A DNA stretch of 64,000 nucleotides from Sphingomonas lycopersici. Its GTDB lineage: Bacteria > Pseudomonadota > Alphaproteobacteria > Sphingomonadales > Sphingomonadaceae. Under the pieces are notes generated by a model. The model worked only from the letters and a program-made list of their open reading frames with translations, was not told where the DNA came from and ran no database searches. Of the stretch, positions 25,147 through 33,515 are shown in pieces (positions within the stretch are counted from its first letter, which is position 1; the number at the start of each line of letters is the position of its first letter). The stretch spans positions 186,001-250,000 of the forward strand of contig NZ_JANFAU010000006.1 in assembly GCF_026130605.1 (NCBI RefSeq), written 5' to 3'. The position numbers were made by a program, and so were the translations under genes.

Positions 25147-26043
25147 TCAGGTCGCGAAGGAGTTAGCGAGGCTGCCCATCGTCAGCGCCCAGCCGTCGAC
25201 CAGCACGAACAACAGCAATTTGAACGGCAGCGAGATGATCGTCGGGGAGAGCATCATCATGCCGAGCGACATCAGCACCGTCGCCACCACCAGATCGATG
25301 ACGATGAACGGCAGGAAGACGAGGAAGCCGATCTGGAACGCGGTCTTCAATTCGCTCGTCACGAACGCCGGGAGCAGCACCGAAAAGGGGATGTCGTCGG
25401 TCTTGGCGTAAGGCCCGGATTTCGCCATTTCGGCGAACATCGTCAGATCCTTGACCCGCGTCTGCTTGGCCATGAAGGCGTGGAGCGGCGTGCCGGCATG
25501 TTTGATCATCTCGGTCCCGGCGAGTTTGCCGGCGGCATAGGGCTGGATCGCCTCGGCGTTGATGCGGTTGACCACCGGCGCCATCACGAAGAAGGACAGG
25601 AACAGCGAAAGCCCGATAAGCACCTGATTCGGCGGCGTTTGCTGAAGGCCGAGCGCCTGACGCAGGATCGACAGCACGATGATGATCCGCGTGAAGCTGG
25701 TCATCATCAGTACGATCCCGGGGAGGATCGTCAGCAGCCCCATGATGATCAGGACCTGCAACGACAGCGAGAGCGAGCCGTTGCCCGGCTGGCTCGAGGC
25801 GGCGCCGCTCGAAAGCTGGCCGAGCGCGCGATCGAGCGCGTCGCCGACCCCCGGGGTCGCCGGGGCGGCGGGCGCCGCCGGCGGGGCGACCTGCGCGAAG
25901 GCGGGCATGGCGATGATCAGCGCGACGACCAGCGCGGCAATCACAAGCGTGAACTTTGTGAACTTTGACCCGCCGTGCGCCGCGCGGCGCGCGTTCGGCT
26001 GGCGGAACAGCGCCGGGCCGTCACCGATACGCGTCACGCTCAT
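25147..26043 (-). CDS. fliP: Flagellar export apparatus protein FliP
   Basis: This 298-residue protein has a cleavable N-terminal hydrophobic leader (about 30-52, ending AFAQ), an Ala/Pro linker and then the FliP core: MTSFTRIIIVLSILRQALG, a central loop with TRVKDLTMFAEMAK, LLPAFVTSELKTAFQIGF and a final LLFVLVDGW. The start overlaps the fliO stop by 4 bp. It forms the core of the export gate. Confidence 0.96.
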   Translation of the reverse strand: MSVTRIGDGPALFRQPNARRAAHGGSKFTKFTLVIAALVVALIIAMPAFAQVAPPAAPAAPATPGVGDALDRALGQLSSGAASSQPGNGSLSLSLQVLIIMGLLTILPGIVLMMTSFTRIIIVLSILRQALGLQQTPPNQVLIGLSLFLSFFVMAPVVNRINAEAIQPYAAGKLAGTEMIKHAGTPLHAFMAKQTRVKDLTMFAEMAKSGPYAKTDDIPFSVLLPAFVTSELKTAFQIGFLVFLPFIVIDLVVATVLMSLGMMMLSPTIISLPFKLLLFVLVDGWALTMGSLANSFAT

Positions 26044-26309
26044 GCGAGGTCACCGCGCGCGACGGCCTTGTCGACCAGCGTCACCCCGCCGCGCCCGACC
26101 GAGACGAGCAGTCGGCTGCCCTCGAAATCGACCACCGCGAGGCGGAGGCCGGGGGAGATCATCATCGTTTCCTTGACTGCGATCAGCCGCGTCGGCGCCT
26201 TGCCGGGCATGCGGCTTTCGAGCCGCCGCCACAGCCACAGCGAGCCGATCATCAGCCCGCAGACCAGCGGCAGCAGGATCACCAGCTTGAGAACATAAGC
26301 CCACATCAT
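26040..26309 (-). CDS. fliO: Flagellar biosynthesis protein FliO
   Basis: This short protein of 89 residues has one N-terminal transmembrane helix (about 5-27), then a basic stretch (WRRLESRMPGKAPTR) and a small cytoplasmic domain with LLVSVGRGGVTLVDK. The FliO family is poorly conserved, so position between fliN and fliP carries much of the evidence. FliO assists FliP complex assembly. Confidence 0.85.
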   Translation of the reverse strand: MMWAYVLKLVILLPLVCGLMIGSLWLWRRLESRMPGKAPTRLIAVKETMMISPGLRLAVVDFEGSRLLVSVGRGGVTLVDKAVARGDLA

Positions 26310-26316
26310 CGCCGGA

Positions 26317-26619
26317 TCAGCCGCGCTTCTCGGGGTTGGCGAGCTCGGTCATGCGGACGCCGAAGCGATCGCCCACCGTCACCACCTCGCCGCGGCCGAT
26401 CAGCGTGCCGTTGACGAACACGTCGAGCAGTTCGTTGGCCTGCCGGTCCAATTCGATCACGCTCGATTCGCCGAGCGCGAGCAATTCGCGGAGCGTGAGC
26501 TGGGTCGAGCCGATCTCGACCGTCAGCTTCACGTCGACATCCTGCAGCAGCCGGAAATTGGCCGCCACCGCGCCCGCGGCGTCCGCGTCGGCCGCGAAAG
26601 AGCCGGTCATGTCGTTCAT
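26317..26619 (-). CDS. fliN: Flagellar motor switch protein FliN
   Basis: This 100-residue protein is a C-ring SpoA-domain protein: VDVKLTVEIGSTQLTLRELLAL and DVFVNGTLIGRGEVVTVGDRFGVRM are diagnostic. It overlaps fliM by 4 bp. FliN with FliM and FliG forms the rotor switch and docks the export ATPase through FliH. Confidence 0.95.
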   Translation of the reverse strand: MNDMTGSFAADADAAGAVAANFRLLQDVDVKLTVEIGSTQLTLRELLALGESSVIELDRQANELLDVFVNGTLIGRGEVVTVGDRFGVRMTELANPEKRG

Positions 26620-27554
26620 GCGTTATTTCCTTCGAGACTCGCGAGTTTGGTGAGGCGGATCGCGGCATGGCCGTTGGCGGTGCCGACGGTGCCGATGCCG
26701 AGCCGATCGTTGCCGACCATCACCGGCACGTCGTTGGTGAAATGGATCGGGATCACGTCGCCGGGCTTCAGATCCATCAATTTGGCGAGGCTGATCACCG
26801 GCTCGGCGAGCACCGAGCGCACCGGGAAGCGCACCTGCATCGCCGCGCGGGTCAGCGCCGCGCTCCATTGCGCATCCTGCTCGGCGGCCTTGGCGACGAC
26901 CTTGCCGGTCAGCGCGGTGCCGTGCGGCTTTAATGCGGAGACGGGATAGACCAGGTCGATGAACACCGGGCGGGCATTGCCCTGCGCGATCCCGAAGCGG
27001 GTGACGATCATCGCGTCGTCCGCCTCGATATTGGTCAGCATCGCGGCATTATGCTCGCACCGCCCGACGGTGAAGCCGACCCGCGCGAGCGGTTCCCACG
27101 CGGTGGCGAGCGGCGCAGCGATCATCTCGCCGAGCCGGCCGACCATCGCCTCCGCCGCGGGCGAGAATTCGTGCGGCAGCTCGATCGGGACATAGCCGAC
27201 CCCGCCGAAGAACAGGTCGAGCAGTTCGAGCACGAATCGCCCGTCGAACACGCAGAGCGCGGTGCGCCCCTCCATCCCCAGCGGCAGCCAGGCGGTGAGC
27301 GTATCGGGGCGTTCGGCGCGATAATCGGCGAAGCGCTGCACCATCAGCGGCTCGGCCCAGGTCCTCAGCTCCTGCCGCAGAATCGGCTCGAACACCCCGC
27401 GCAGGCTGCGCGCGAGGCGCGCCGAGAGGTGTTGCAGCGTGTGCAGATCGCCGAACGGATTGAGCTTCGCCTGGCCGAGCCCGCTCGCATTGACGGGTTC
27501 GCCGCGGGCGGCCCCGCGGCGTCCGGCGTCGGATGGTGAAGCGGTGTTAACCAT
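26616..27554 (-). CDS. fliM: Flagellar motor switch protein FliM
   Basis: This 312-residue protein has the FliM middle domain (HTLQHLSARLARSLRG, GMEGRTALCVFDGRFVLELL, FFGGVG) and a C-terminal SpoA domain with DLKPGDVIPIHFTNDVPVMV. The usual N-terminal CheY-P-binding peptide is hard to recognise. It starts 6 bp after fliL and is followed by fliN. Confidence 0.92.
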   Translation of the reverse strand: MVNTASPSDAGRRGAARGEPVNASGLGQAKLNPFGDLHTLQHLSARLARSLRGVFEPILRQELRTWAEPLMVQRFADYRAERPDTLTAWLPLGMEGRTALCVFDGRFVLELLDLFFGGVGYVPIELPHEFSPAAEAMVGRLGEMIAAPLATAWEPLARVGFTVGRCEHNAAMLTNIEADDAMIVTRFGIAQGNARPVFIDLVYPVSALKPHGTALTGKVVAKAAEQDAQWSAALTRAAMQVRFPVRSVLAEPVISLAKLMDLKPGDVIPIHFTNDVPVMVGNDRLGIGTVGTANGHAAIRLTKLASLEGNNA

Positions 27555-27560
27555 GCCCGC

Positions 27561-28184
27561 TCACTGAACAACGAAATTGGTAAAGTAGACGTTACTAATC
27601 CCGCCGAAGCCTTCCTTTTCCTTGAGCACCTTGTTGATCGAGGCGGCCAGCTTCTTGGCCAGCGCCTGCTTTCCGTCGGAGGTGAAGACCTGATCCTCGG
27701 TGGTGTCGCCCAGCGTCATCAGCACCGCGGAGCGCACCGCGATGTCGTTGGTCTTGAGGTTCTGGATCACCGTATCGTCATAGGGCGTCGAGACCGCGAT
27801 CCCGATCTGGAGGAAGTGCACCGAATCCTGCAGATTCGCGGTGAACTCCTTCTCCATCGCGTAATAATTGGAGGCGAAGCGGTCGCCGCCCTCGCCCGGG
27901 GGAGTCGGCATGCCGTGATCCTCGGCCTTGGCCTCGCCCTCGCCGCCGCCGTGGCCGCCTTCCTTGCCGTCCTTGCTCGGGCGCTTCTGCTCGCTCTTGG
28001 GAACGAGGTGCGGGCCGGGGGCGACGGCGGCCTTGTGCCCGCCGATCAGCCCCGAGCCCGAGGCATAGAGACCGGCGCCGACCCCGCCGCCGATCAGCGC
28101 CACCGCGCCGACCGCCAACAGCGCGATCTTGCCGATCTTTCCCTTCTTCTTCGGCGTTTCCGCCTTGTCGTCCTTGTCACTCAT
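27561..28184 (-). CDS. fliL: Flagellar basal body-associated protein FliL
   Basis: This 207-residue protein has a Lys-rich cytoplasmic start (MSDKDDKAETPKKKGK), one transmembrane helix (about 20-42), a His/Gly/Glu-rich linker (about 70-95) and a periplasmic FliL domain with YYAMEKEFTANLQDS and VYFTNFVVQ at the end. FliL supports stator function near the motor. Confidence 0.93.
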   Translation of the reverse strand: MSDKDDKAETPKKKGKIGKIALLAVGAVALIGGGVGAGLYASGSGLIGGHKAAVAPGPHLVPKSEQKRPSKDGKEGGHGGGEGEAKAEDHGMPTPPGEGGDRFASNYYAMEKEFTANLQDSVHFLQIGIAVSTPYDDTVIQNLKTNDIAVRSAVLMTLGDTTEDQVFTSDGKQALAKKLAASINKVLKEKEGFGGISNVYFTNFVVQ

Positions 28185-28201
28185 GTCATGTCCCTCGGGT
28201 A

Positions 28202-29830
28202 TCAGGCGATACGTTCGTCGCTTGCCGCCTCATCGTCGGCGCTCGCCGCGCTGGCGGGCCGCATCGGTGCGGCGGCGGTTCGTTGTTGCTGTTGCTGTTG
28301 CTGCGCGGCGGCGTGCCCGCCGGCATCGGTGGTGGCGCTGCCGGTCGAGGCGGAAAGCTTCAGCCCGCGCGCTTCGGCGAGATCGGCGAGCCGCGGCTGC
28401 GCGTCGGCGAGGATCTGCCGCGTCTCGGGCTGGTGCGCGACGAGATGGACCGACACCGCATCGCCCTCGCGCTTCAGCGACACGTCGATCGCGCCGAGCG
28501 CGGCGGGGATCAGCCGGATGCGGGTGTCGCTGGCATTGGCGGTGTCGCGCAGCGCCTCGATCCGCTGGATCATCGCCTGCGGCCAATTGTCCTGCTTCAG
28601 ATCGAGCGTGGCGTGGCGTGCGTCGGCGGTCGCGGCGACCGCGTGGACGGCATTGTCGGTGCCGGCGGGGAGCACGAACGTCGCGGCCGGTTGCGGCGCG
28701 GCGGCGGTGCGCTCGTCGGCGGCGGCGCGGCGGATCGCCTCGGCGAACACCTGCGCGGCCGGGGCGATCGCGATCGGTTGCGGCGCGGGTTGCGACGCGG
28801 CGACGGCGGCCGTCTGGGGCGCGACGGGCGCCGTCGGCGCGGTCGTGCGCATTCCCTCGCTCGGTGCGGGTCCGGGCGCCGGTGTCGCGGGCGTTTGCGG
28901 TGCGGGCGTCGCATTGACCTGAACCGAATCGATCGGCCCGAGCGCCATGATGGGCGCCGCGGGCTGGACCGGCGCGACAAGCGGCGCGGCGAGTATTGCT
29001 GGCGCCGGTGCCGGAACTGGCGTCGGCGGCGGCGCGGCAGCGGAGACCGGAGCCGGGCGCAACGCCGCGATCAGCCGATCGAGCGGCGCGGGTGCGGCGG
29101 CGAGCTCGAGCGCGGGAACGGGATCGCGCCGCGTGACCGGTGCGGCTGCGGGCGGTGCGGCCGGCTGCGCGGGCGGGTTGCCCGTGGCGGCCACGGTACG
29201 CGCGCGATCCGCGCGCAAAGGCTGCGCCGCCGGCTGCTCCTGCGGAACCTCTACCCCGTTCGCCCTGAGCCTGTCGAAGGGCGGCCCCAGCTCGCGAATG
29301 GCAGGACGCCCTTCGACAAGCTCAGGGCGAACGGGGGTGGAGGAGGCGGGTTCTGCTGCGGCTTCGGCTGGCGCAACGCTGGCGTCACCGCCGGGCGCTT
29401 GTTGCGCGGGAGCGGTGGGGATCGTCGGCGCTGGCGTCGCGGCAACGGGCGTCGTCGCAGGTGTCGCCACTGGATCGGGCACGGCGTCCGTCAACACCGG
29501 CGCGGCGACAGGCATCATTGTCGGCGGCGCCGCCGGGCTCGGCGCAGCCTCCGCGGCCTTCGCCACCACCGGCTCGGTCAGGGTCGGCAGCGCAGGCGGC
29601 ATCATCCACGCCAGCGCATCCGGCAAGCCGCTCTGATCGTCCGGCAAATCCTTGCCGGGGGCGGCATCCTCCTGCCGGGCGTCGCCGGTATCGGACGGAT
29701 CGGCGGGCTTGCCCTCGACCGGTGCGAGCAATGCAGGGAAAGACGCGGGCGCGCCCGTGGCGACGCCGGGCGGCGTCGCGGGGCTGCCCGTCTTGGTGAA
29801 GATCAGCGCCAGATTCGAAACTGCGGTCAT
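28202..29830 (-). CDS. fliK: Flagellar hook-length control protein FliK
   Basis: This is 542 residues from an ATG at 29830 with AGGGG close upstream. The first ~400 residues are Ala/Pro-rich and low in complexity, as in FliK rulers. The C-terminal domain (about 400-510) carries the hook-length control fold: LDLKQDNWPQAMIQRIEAL and RLIPAALGAIDVSLKREG. FliK measures hook length and triggers the FlhB switch. A family A palindromic element lies in frame at about residues 166-191, read as [11 protein letters not shown] ... PFDRLRANG. A poly-Gln run (about QQQQQQQ) occurs near the C-terminus. Confidence 0.92.
   Translation of the reverse strand: MTAVSNLALIFTKTGSPATPPGVATGAPASFPALLAPVEGKPADPSDTGDARQEDAAPGKDLPDDQSGLPDALAWMMPPALPTLTEPVVAKAAEAAPSPAAPPTMMPVAAPVLTDAVPDPVATPATTPVAATPAPTIPTAPAQQAPGGDASVAPAEAAAEPASSTPVRPELVEGRPAIRELGPPFDRLRANGVEVPQEQPAAQPLRADRARTVAATGNPPAQPAAPPAAAPVTRRDPVPALELAAAPAPLDRLIAALRPAPVSAAAPPPTPVPAPAPAILAAPLVAPVQPAAPIMALGPIDSVQVNATPAPQTPATPAPGPAPSEGMRTTAPTAPVAPQTAAVAASQPAPQPIAIAPAAQVFAEAIRRAAADERTAAAPQPAATFVLPAGTDNAVHAVAATADARHATLDLKQDNWPQAMIQRIEALRDTANASDTRIRLIPAALGAIDVSLKREGDAVSVHLVAHQPETRQILADAQPRLADLAEARGLKLSASTGSATTDAGGHAAAQQQQQQQRTAAAPMRPASAASADDEAASDERIA
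29257..29334. repeat. Palindromic element family A (copy 4) inside fliK
   Basis: Inverted arms with the family A core lie inside the Ala/Pro-rich region of fliK. The translation frame of the element is the same as in the hydantoinase insertion ([10 protein letters not shown] ... PFDRLRANG), although the two host genes lie on opposite strands. Confidence 0.93.
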
Positions 29831-29867
29831 GGCCCCTGTGTGTCCGTCGGTCTTTCCGACAGACCGA

Positions 29868-30296
29868 TCAGCAAAGATCGTGCCGGATTTTCCCGGTCGG
29901 TCGCGTCGGCGGCGCATCGCGCAGCTTGCGGATTTCGCGCAGCGCCGCCTCGGCCTCGCCGCGTGCGATCAGTTTCTCGATTGCGCTCTGGTCGCGCTTG
30001 GCGCTGCGGGTCGCTTCCGCGGCGCGCTCGGCCTCATATTCGGCGGTGCGGACGCGGTTGGCGGCGGTCTCGGCCGAGCGATGCAGCCGCTCGCGATAAT
30101 GCGCGGCGGCGGCAAGCGAGAAGCCCGCGCCGCGTTCGGTCGCCGGGGCGACGTCGGCGGCGAGCCGCGCGATCCGCGTCGAGAGCGCGCTTTCCTGCGC
30201 ATGCGCATCGCGCGCGCGCGCCTCGGCCGCCTGCGCCAGCCCATATTGCAAGGTGCGGACGCGCAGCACGCGCGCGAGCTTGCGCGTGTCAGCCAT
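29868..30296 (-). CDS. fliJ: Flagellar export protein FliJ-like
   Basis: This 142-residue, almost wholly helical protein (AEARARDAHAQES, RTAEYEAERAAEATRSAKRD) looks like a FliJ antiparallel coiled coil, though FliJ sequences are weakly conserved. Its start overlaps fliI by 8 bp, and fliK follows 37 bp later. FliJ acts as the central stalk of the export ATPase and as an escort for chaperones. Confidence 0.8.
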   Translation of the reverse strand: MADTRKLARVLRVRTLQYGLAQAAEARARDAHAQESALSTRIARLAADVAPATERGAGFSLAAAAHYRERLHRSAETAANRVRTAEYEAERAAEATRSAKRDQSAIEKLIARGEAEAALREIRKLRDAPPTRPTGKIRHDLC

Positions 30297-31614
30297 CGCC
30301 GAACACCCCGGTCAGTTCGGTCACCGAATCCTCCAGCGTCACGCTCGAGGCGGCATCCTGGCGGATGAATTCCATCACCGCCGGGTGGCAGGCGATCGCG
30401 GCATCGATCTCGGGGTCGGAACCCGCGCGATAGGCGCCCATCAGCACCAGATCGCGATTCTCCTCATAGGTCGCGAGATGCCGGCGCAGCACCCGCGCGG
30501 CGTGGAGATGCGGCGGCGACGCGATATCGGTCATCACGCGGCTGACCGATTTGGACACGTCGATCGCGGGATAGACCGCGCGTTCGGCGAGCGTGCGGCT
30601 CAGCACGATATGCCCGTCGAGGATCGAGCGCGCCGAATCGACCACCGGATCATTGCCGTCGTCGCCGTCCGCGAGCACGGTATAGATGGCGGTGATCGAT
30701 CCGCCCGAGGTCACGTCGGTGCCGGCGCGTTCGATCAGGTTGGGCAGCATCGCGATCGCCGACGGCGGATAGCCGCGCGCCGAGGCGGGTTCGCCCAGCG
30801 CCAGCCCGATCTCGCGCCCGGCATGCGCGACGCGGGTCAGCGAATCCATGATCAGCAGCACGTCCTTGCCCTCGGCGCGGAACGCTTCGGCGATCGCGGT
30901 GGCGCGGAGCGCGCCGCGGATGCGCAGCACCGGCGAATGATTGGCCGGCACCGCGACGACCACGCTCTTGGCGCGCGCCTCGCCCGCGACCTTGGTCTCG
31001 AGGAAGTCGGCGACCTCGCGGCTGCGCTCGCCGATCAGCCCGATGACGATCACATCGGCGCGCGCGGCGCGGACCATCATCCCGAGCAGCACCGATTTGC
31101 CGACCCCGGAGCCGGCCATGATGCCGATCCGCTGGCCCTTGCCGATCGTCAGCAGCCCGTTGATCGCGCGGACGCCCACATCGAGCGGCTGGAGCACGCG
31201 GCCGCGATCGAGCGGCGACTGGAGCTTGCCCGCGAGCGGCCACGCCCCCGCGCCGCGGATCGCGCCGAGCCCGTCGATCGGGCGCCCCGCGCCGTCGACC
31301 ACGCGGCCGAGCAAGGCGGCGCCCACTTCGGCCTCGCCTGGGGGGCCGATCGGGCGCACTGGGGCGTGTGGCAGCAGCGCGGCCGGGCCGCCGAGGTTCA
31401 TCAGCAGGGTGCGGCCGTTGCGGAAGCCGATCACCTCGGCCTCGACCCCGTCCGCCTTGCCGCCGACCTGGCAGACGGTGCCGACCGGCAGGTTGAGCCC
31501 GACGGCTTCCATCAGCAGCCCGTCGAACGAGGCGAGGCGGCCCGAAACCTTGGGGGTCGGGAGAAAATCCCCGACCAGGGCGTCGAGATAATCGGTTGCG
31601 AACCGGGTGAGCAT
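30289..31614 (-). CDS. fliI: Flagellar export ATPase FliI
   Basis: This 441-residue protein has Walker A AGSGVGKS (167-174), Walker B DVLLIMDSLTR (about 247-257), the FliI/F1-beta signature YPPSAIAMLPNLIERAG and the catalytic Glu region LIGERSREV. It unfolds and delivers export substrates from the cytoplasm. A 133-bp gap with a family B palindrome separates it from fliH. Confidence 0.97.
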   Translation of the reverse strand: MLTRFATDYLDALVGDFLPTPKVSGRLASFDGLLMEAVGLNLPVGTVCQVGGKADGVEAEVIGFRNGRTLLMNLGGPAALLPHAPVRPIGPPGEAEVGAALLGRVVDGAGRPIDGLGAIRGAGAWPLAGKLQSPLDRGRVLQPLDVGVRAINGLLTIGKGQRIGIMAGSGVGKSVLLGMMVRAARADVIVIGLIGERSREVADFLETKVAGEARAKSVVVAVPANHSPVLRIRGALRATAIAEAFRAEGKDVLLIMDSLTRVAHAGREIGLALGEPASARGYPPSAIAMLPNLIERAGTDVTSGGSITAIYTVLADGDDGNDPVVDSARSILDGHIVLSRTLAERAVYPAIDVSKSVSRVMTDIASPPHLHAARVLRRHLATYEENRDLVLMGAYRAGSDPEIDAAIACHPAVMEFIRQDAASSVTLEDSVTELTGVFGDG

Positions 31615-31657
31615 GCAGGCGCCTCGCGTTTTAAATCTGAGCTACCCCGGCACCTTC

Positions 31658-31724
31658 CACCCCGGCGAAGGCCGGGGTCCAGCATCGGACCGGTCGTGAC
31701 TGGACCCCGGCCTTCGCCGGGGTG
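31658..31724. repeat. Palindromic element family B between fliH and fliI
   Basis: The arms CACCCCGGCGAAGGCCGGGG / CCCCGGCCTTCGCCGGGGTG are identical to those inside the hydantoinase gene, and the centre is nearly identical. In RNA it would form a strong intercistronic hairpin within an otherwise tightly packed operon. Confidence 0.92.
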
Positions 31725-31747
31725 GATCGTATTTTGCGCACGATGCC

Positions 31748-32503
31748 CTAACCTGCCGGCACCGCGACCTTGTCGAGCGCGGCGGCGAGCTGGTCGAGCC
31801 ACAGGTCCGGCCCGTCCTCGACGATCGTCGAGGCGGTTTCGAGCTCGAAGCTGCCGCGCGCGATCTGCGCATCGGCGACGGGGAATACCGTCGCGGGCAG
31901 ATGCCCGTCGAGCAGCGCCATATCGGCCGGGTTGACCCGCAGGATCGCGCTTTCGGACGCGTCGGCGATCAGATCGGTCGCGGCGGCGACGCGTGCGGCG
32001 AGCAGGTCGCCCGATACGCCGATCTCGCCGACCAGCCGGGTGACGAGATGCTCGACCGTCTGGCGCATATGCTTCGCCAGCCGGTCGCGATCGATCCGCG
32101 CATCGTCGCGCAACGCGTCGGCCAGCCTGGCGAGCAAGGCGCGGTCGCGCTCGGCGGTGGCGGCGGCTTCGGCGCGCGCCGCGGCGAGGCCGGCGGCATA
32201 GCCTTCGTCATGCCCCGCCTGACGCGCGACCTCGGCCGGATCGATGAACGGCGCCGGCTCGGCATTGGCGTCGAGCGGGTTCCAGCCCTCGGTCGGGTTG
32301 GTTTCGGGATCGGCCGGCGCATAGCTGCGCGGCTGGGGTTCGGCCTCGGTGTCGCGGCCGAACGCGCTCTTGATCCGCGCGATCAGATCGGCCGGCGCGA
32401 AGCCGGGCTCGCGATCGGCGAAGGTGCGGCTGAGGCGAATCGCCGCATCGCTGTGCCGCGCGGAAAGCCCGACGACGAAATCGTAAGAAGCCGCCTCAGA
32501 CAT
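31748..32503 (-). CDS. fliH: Flagellar assembly protein FliH
   Basis: This is about 251 residues from an ATG at 32503 that overlaps the fliG stop by 8 bp. The middle has an Ala/Glu-rich coiled coil (DEGYAAGLAAARAEAAATAERDRALL-like, residues about 105-135), followed by HMRQTVEHLVTRLVGE and a C-terminal domain with ILRVNPADMALLDGHLP. This is the FliH/YscL plan. It regulates FliI and docks it to the C-ring. Confidence 0.9.
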   Translation of the reverse strand: MSEAASYDFVVGLSARHSDAAIRLSRTFADREPGFAPADLIARIKSAFGRDTEAEPQPRSYAPADPETNPTEGWNPLDANAEPAPFIDPAEVARQAGHDEGYAAGLAAARAEAAATAERDRALLARLADALRDDARIDRDRLAKHMRQTVEHLVTRLVGEIGVSGDLLAARVAAATDLIADASESAILRVNPADMALLDGHLPATVFPVADAQIARGSFELETASTIVEDGPDLWLDQLAAALDKVAVPAG

Positions 32504-33515
32504 AATCGTCCTCGCCTCCGCCCATCTGGATCGTGCCGTCCTTGGCAAGATTGCGCGCGATCTGGATGATCGCCTTCTGCGCCTCGAGCACTTCGGACAG
32601 CTTCATCGGGCCGCGCGCTTCCATCTCGTCGCGGATGCCATCCGCGGCGCGTGCCGACATGCAGCCGAGGAAGCGGTTGCGCGCCGCCTCGTCGACGCCC
32701 TTCAGCGCGCGGGTCAGGATGTCGCCGTCGATGTTGCGGATCAGCGTGCCGAGATTCTTGTCGTCCATGTCGAGCAGGTTGTCGAAGACGAACATCGCCT
32801 CTTCGATCGCCTTGGCGGTTTCCTTGTCGAGCTTGAACAACTTGGGCATCACGCGCTGCTCGGTCGCCTTGCGCGCGCTCTGCAGGATCTTGGCCGCCTC
32901 GCGCGTCCCGCCCAATTGCACCTGGGTGCCCTGTCCGCCGCCGCCGCTGCGGTTGGCGAGCATCGCGCGCAATGTCTCCACCGCTTCCGGGGTGATCGGG
33001 CCAAGCTTGGCGATACGGTGAAGGATCTCGGGCTGCGCCGCATCGGGCAGCAGTTCGAGCACCTGGCTTCCCACCGCCGGATCGAGGTTGGCGATCAGCA
33101 CCGCGGCGATCTGCGGATGTTCCTTCTCGATCATCGCCGCGATCTCGGTCGCGTCGAGCCAGTCGAGCAGGTCGATCTCGCACGCCGCCTCGGGCGGGGT
33201 GATCCGCGCGAGCACGCTATCGGCCTTTTCGGGGCCGAGCGCGCGATGCATCACCGCCTCGATCTTCGGACGCGGGTCGAAGCTGATTCCGGTGCGCTCG
33301 CGCGCGCGATCGACGAAATCGTCGAGCACGCCCTCCACCTCGGCCTCGCTGACGTCGGCGACGGTGAACATCGCCTTGCCGAGCTGGCGCACCTCATCGG
33401 GTTCGAGCTTCTGGAGGATCGCGGCGGCTTCTTCCTCGCCGACCAGCATCATCAGCACCGCGGCGCGCTCGACCCCGCTGAAGCTGCGCACGACGGCGTT
33501 GGCGGGCGCGTTCAT
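32496..33515 (-). CDS. fliG: Flagellar motor switch protein FliG
   Basis: This 339-residue protein shows the FliG N-domain (SGVERAAVLMMLVGEEEAA), the middle EHPQIAAVLIANLDP motif and the C-terminal torque helix region, with MFVFDNLLDMDDKNLGTLIRN and FLGCMSARAADGIRDEME carrying charged residues for the stator interface. It overlaps fliF by 4 bp. Confidence 0.96.
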   Translation of the reverse strand: MNAPANAVVRSFSGVERAAVLMMLVGEEEAAAILQKLEPDEVRQLGKAMFTVADVSEAEVEGVLDDFVDRARERTGISFDPRPKIEAVMHRALGPEKADSVLARITPPEAACEIDLLDWLDATEIAAMIEKEHPQIAAVLIANLDPAVGSQVLELLPDAAQPEILHRIAKLGPITPEAVETLRAMLANRSGGGGQGTQVQLGGTREAAKILQSARKATEQRVMPKLFKLDKETAKAIEEAMFVFDNLLDMDDKNLGTLIRNIDGDILTRALKGVDEAARNRFLGCMSARAADGIRDEMEARGPMKLSEVLEAQKAIIQIARNLAKDGTIQMGGGEDDYV

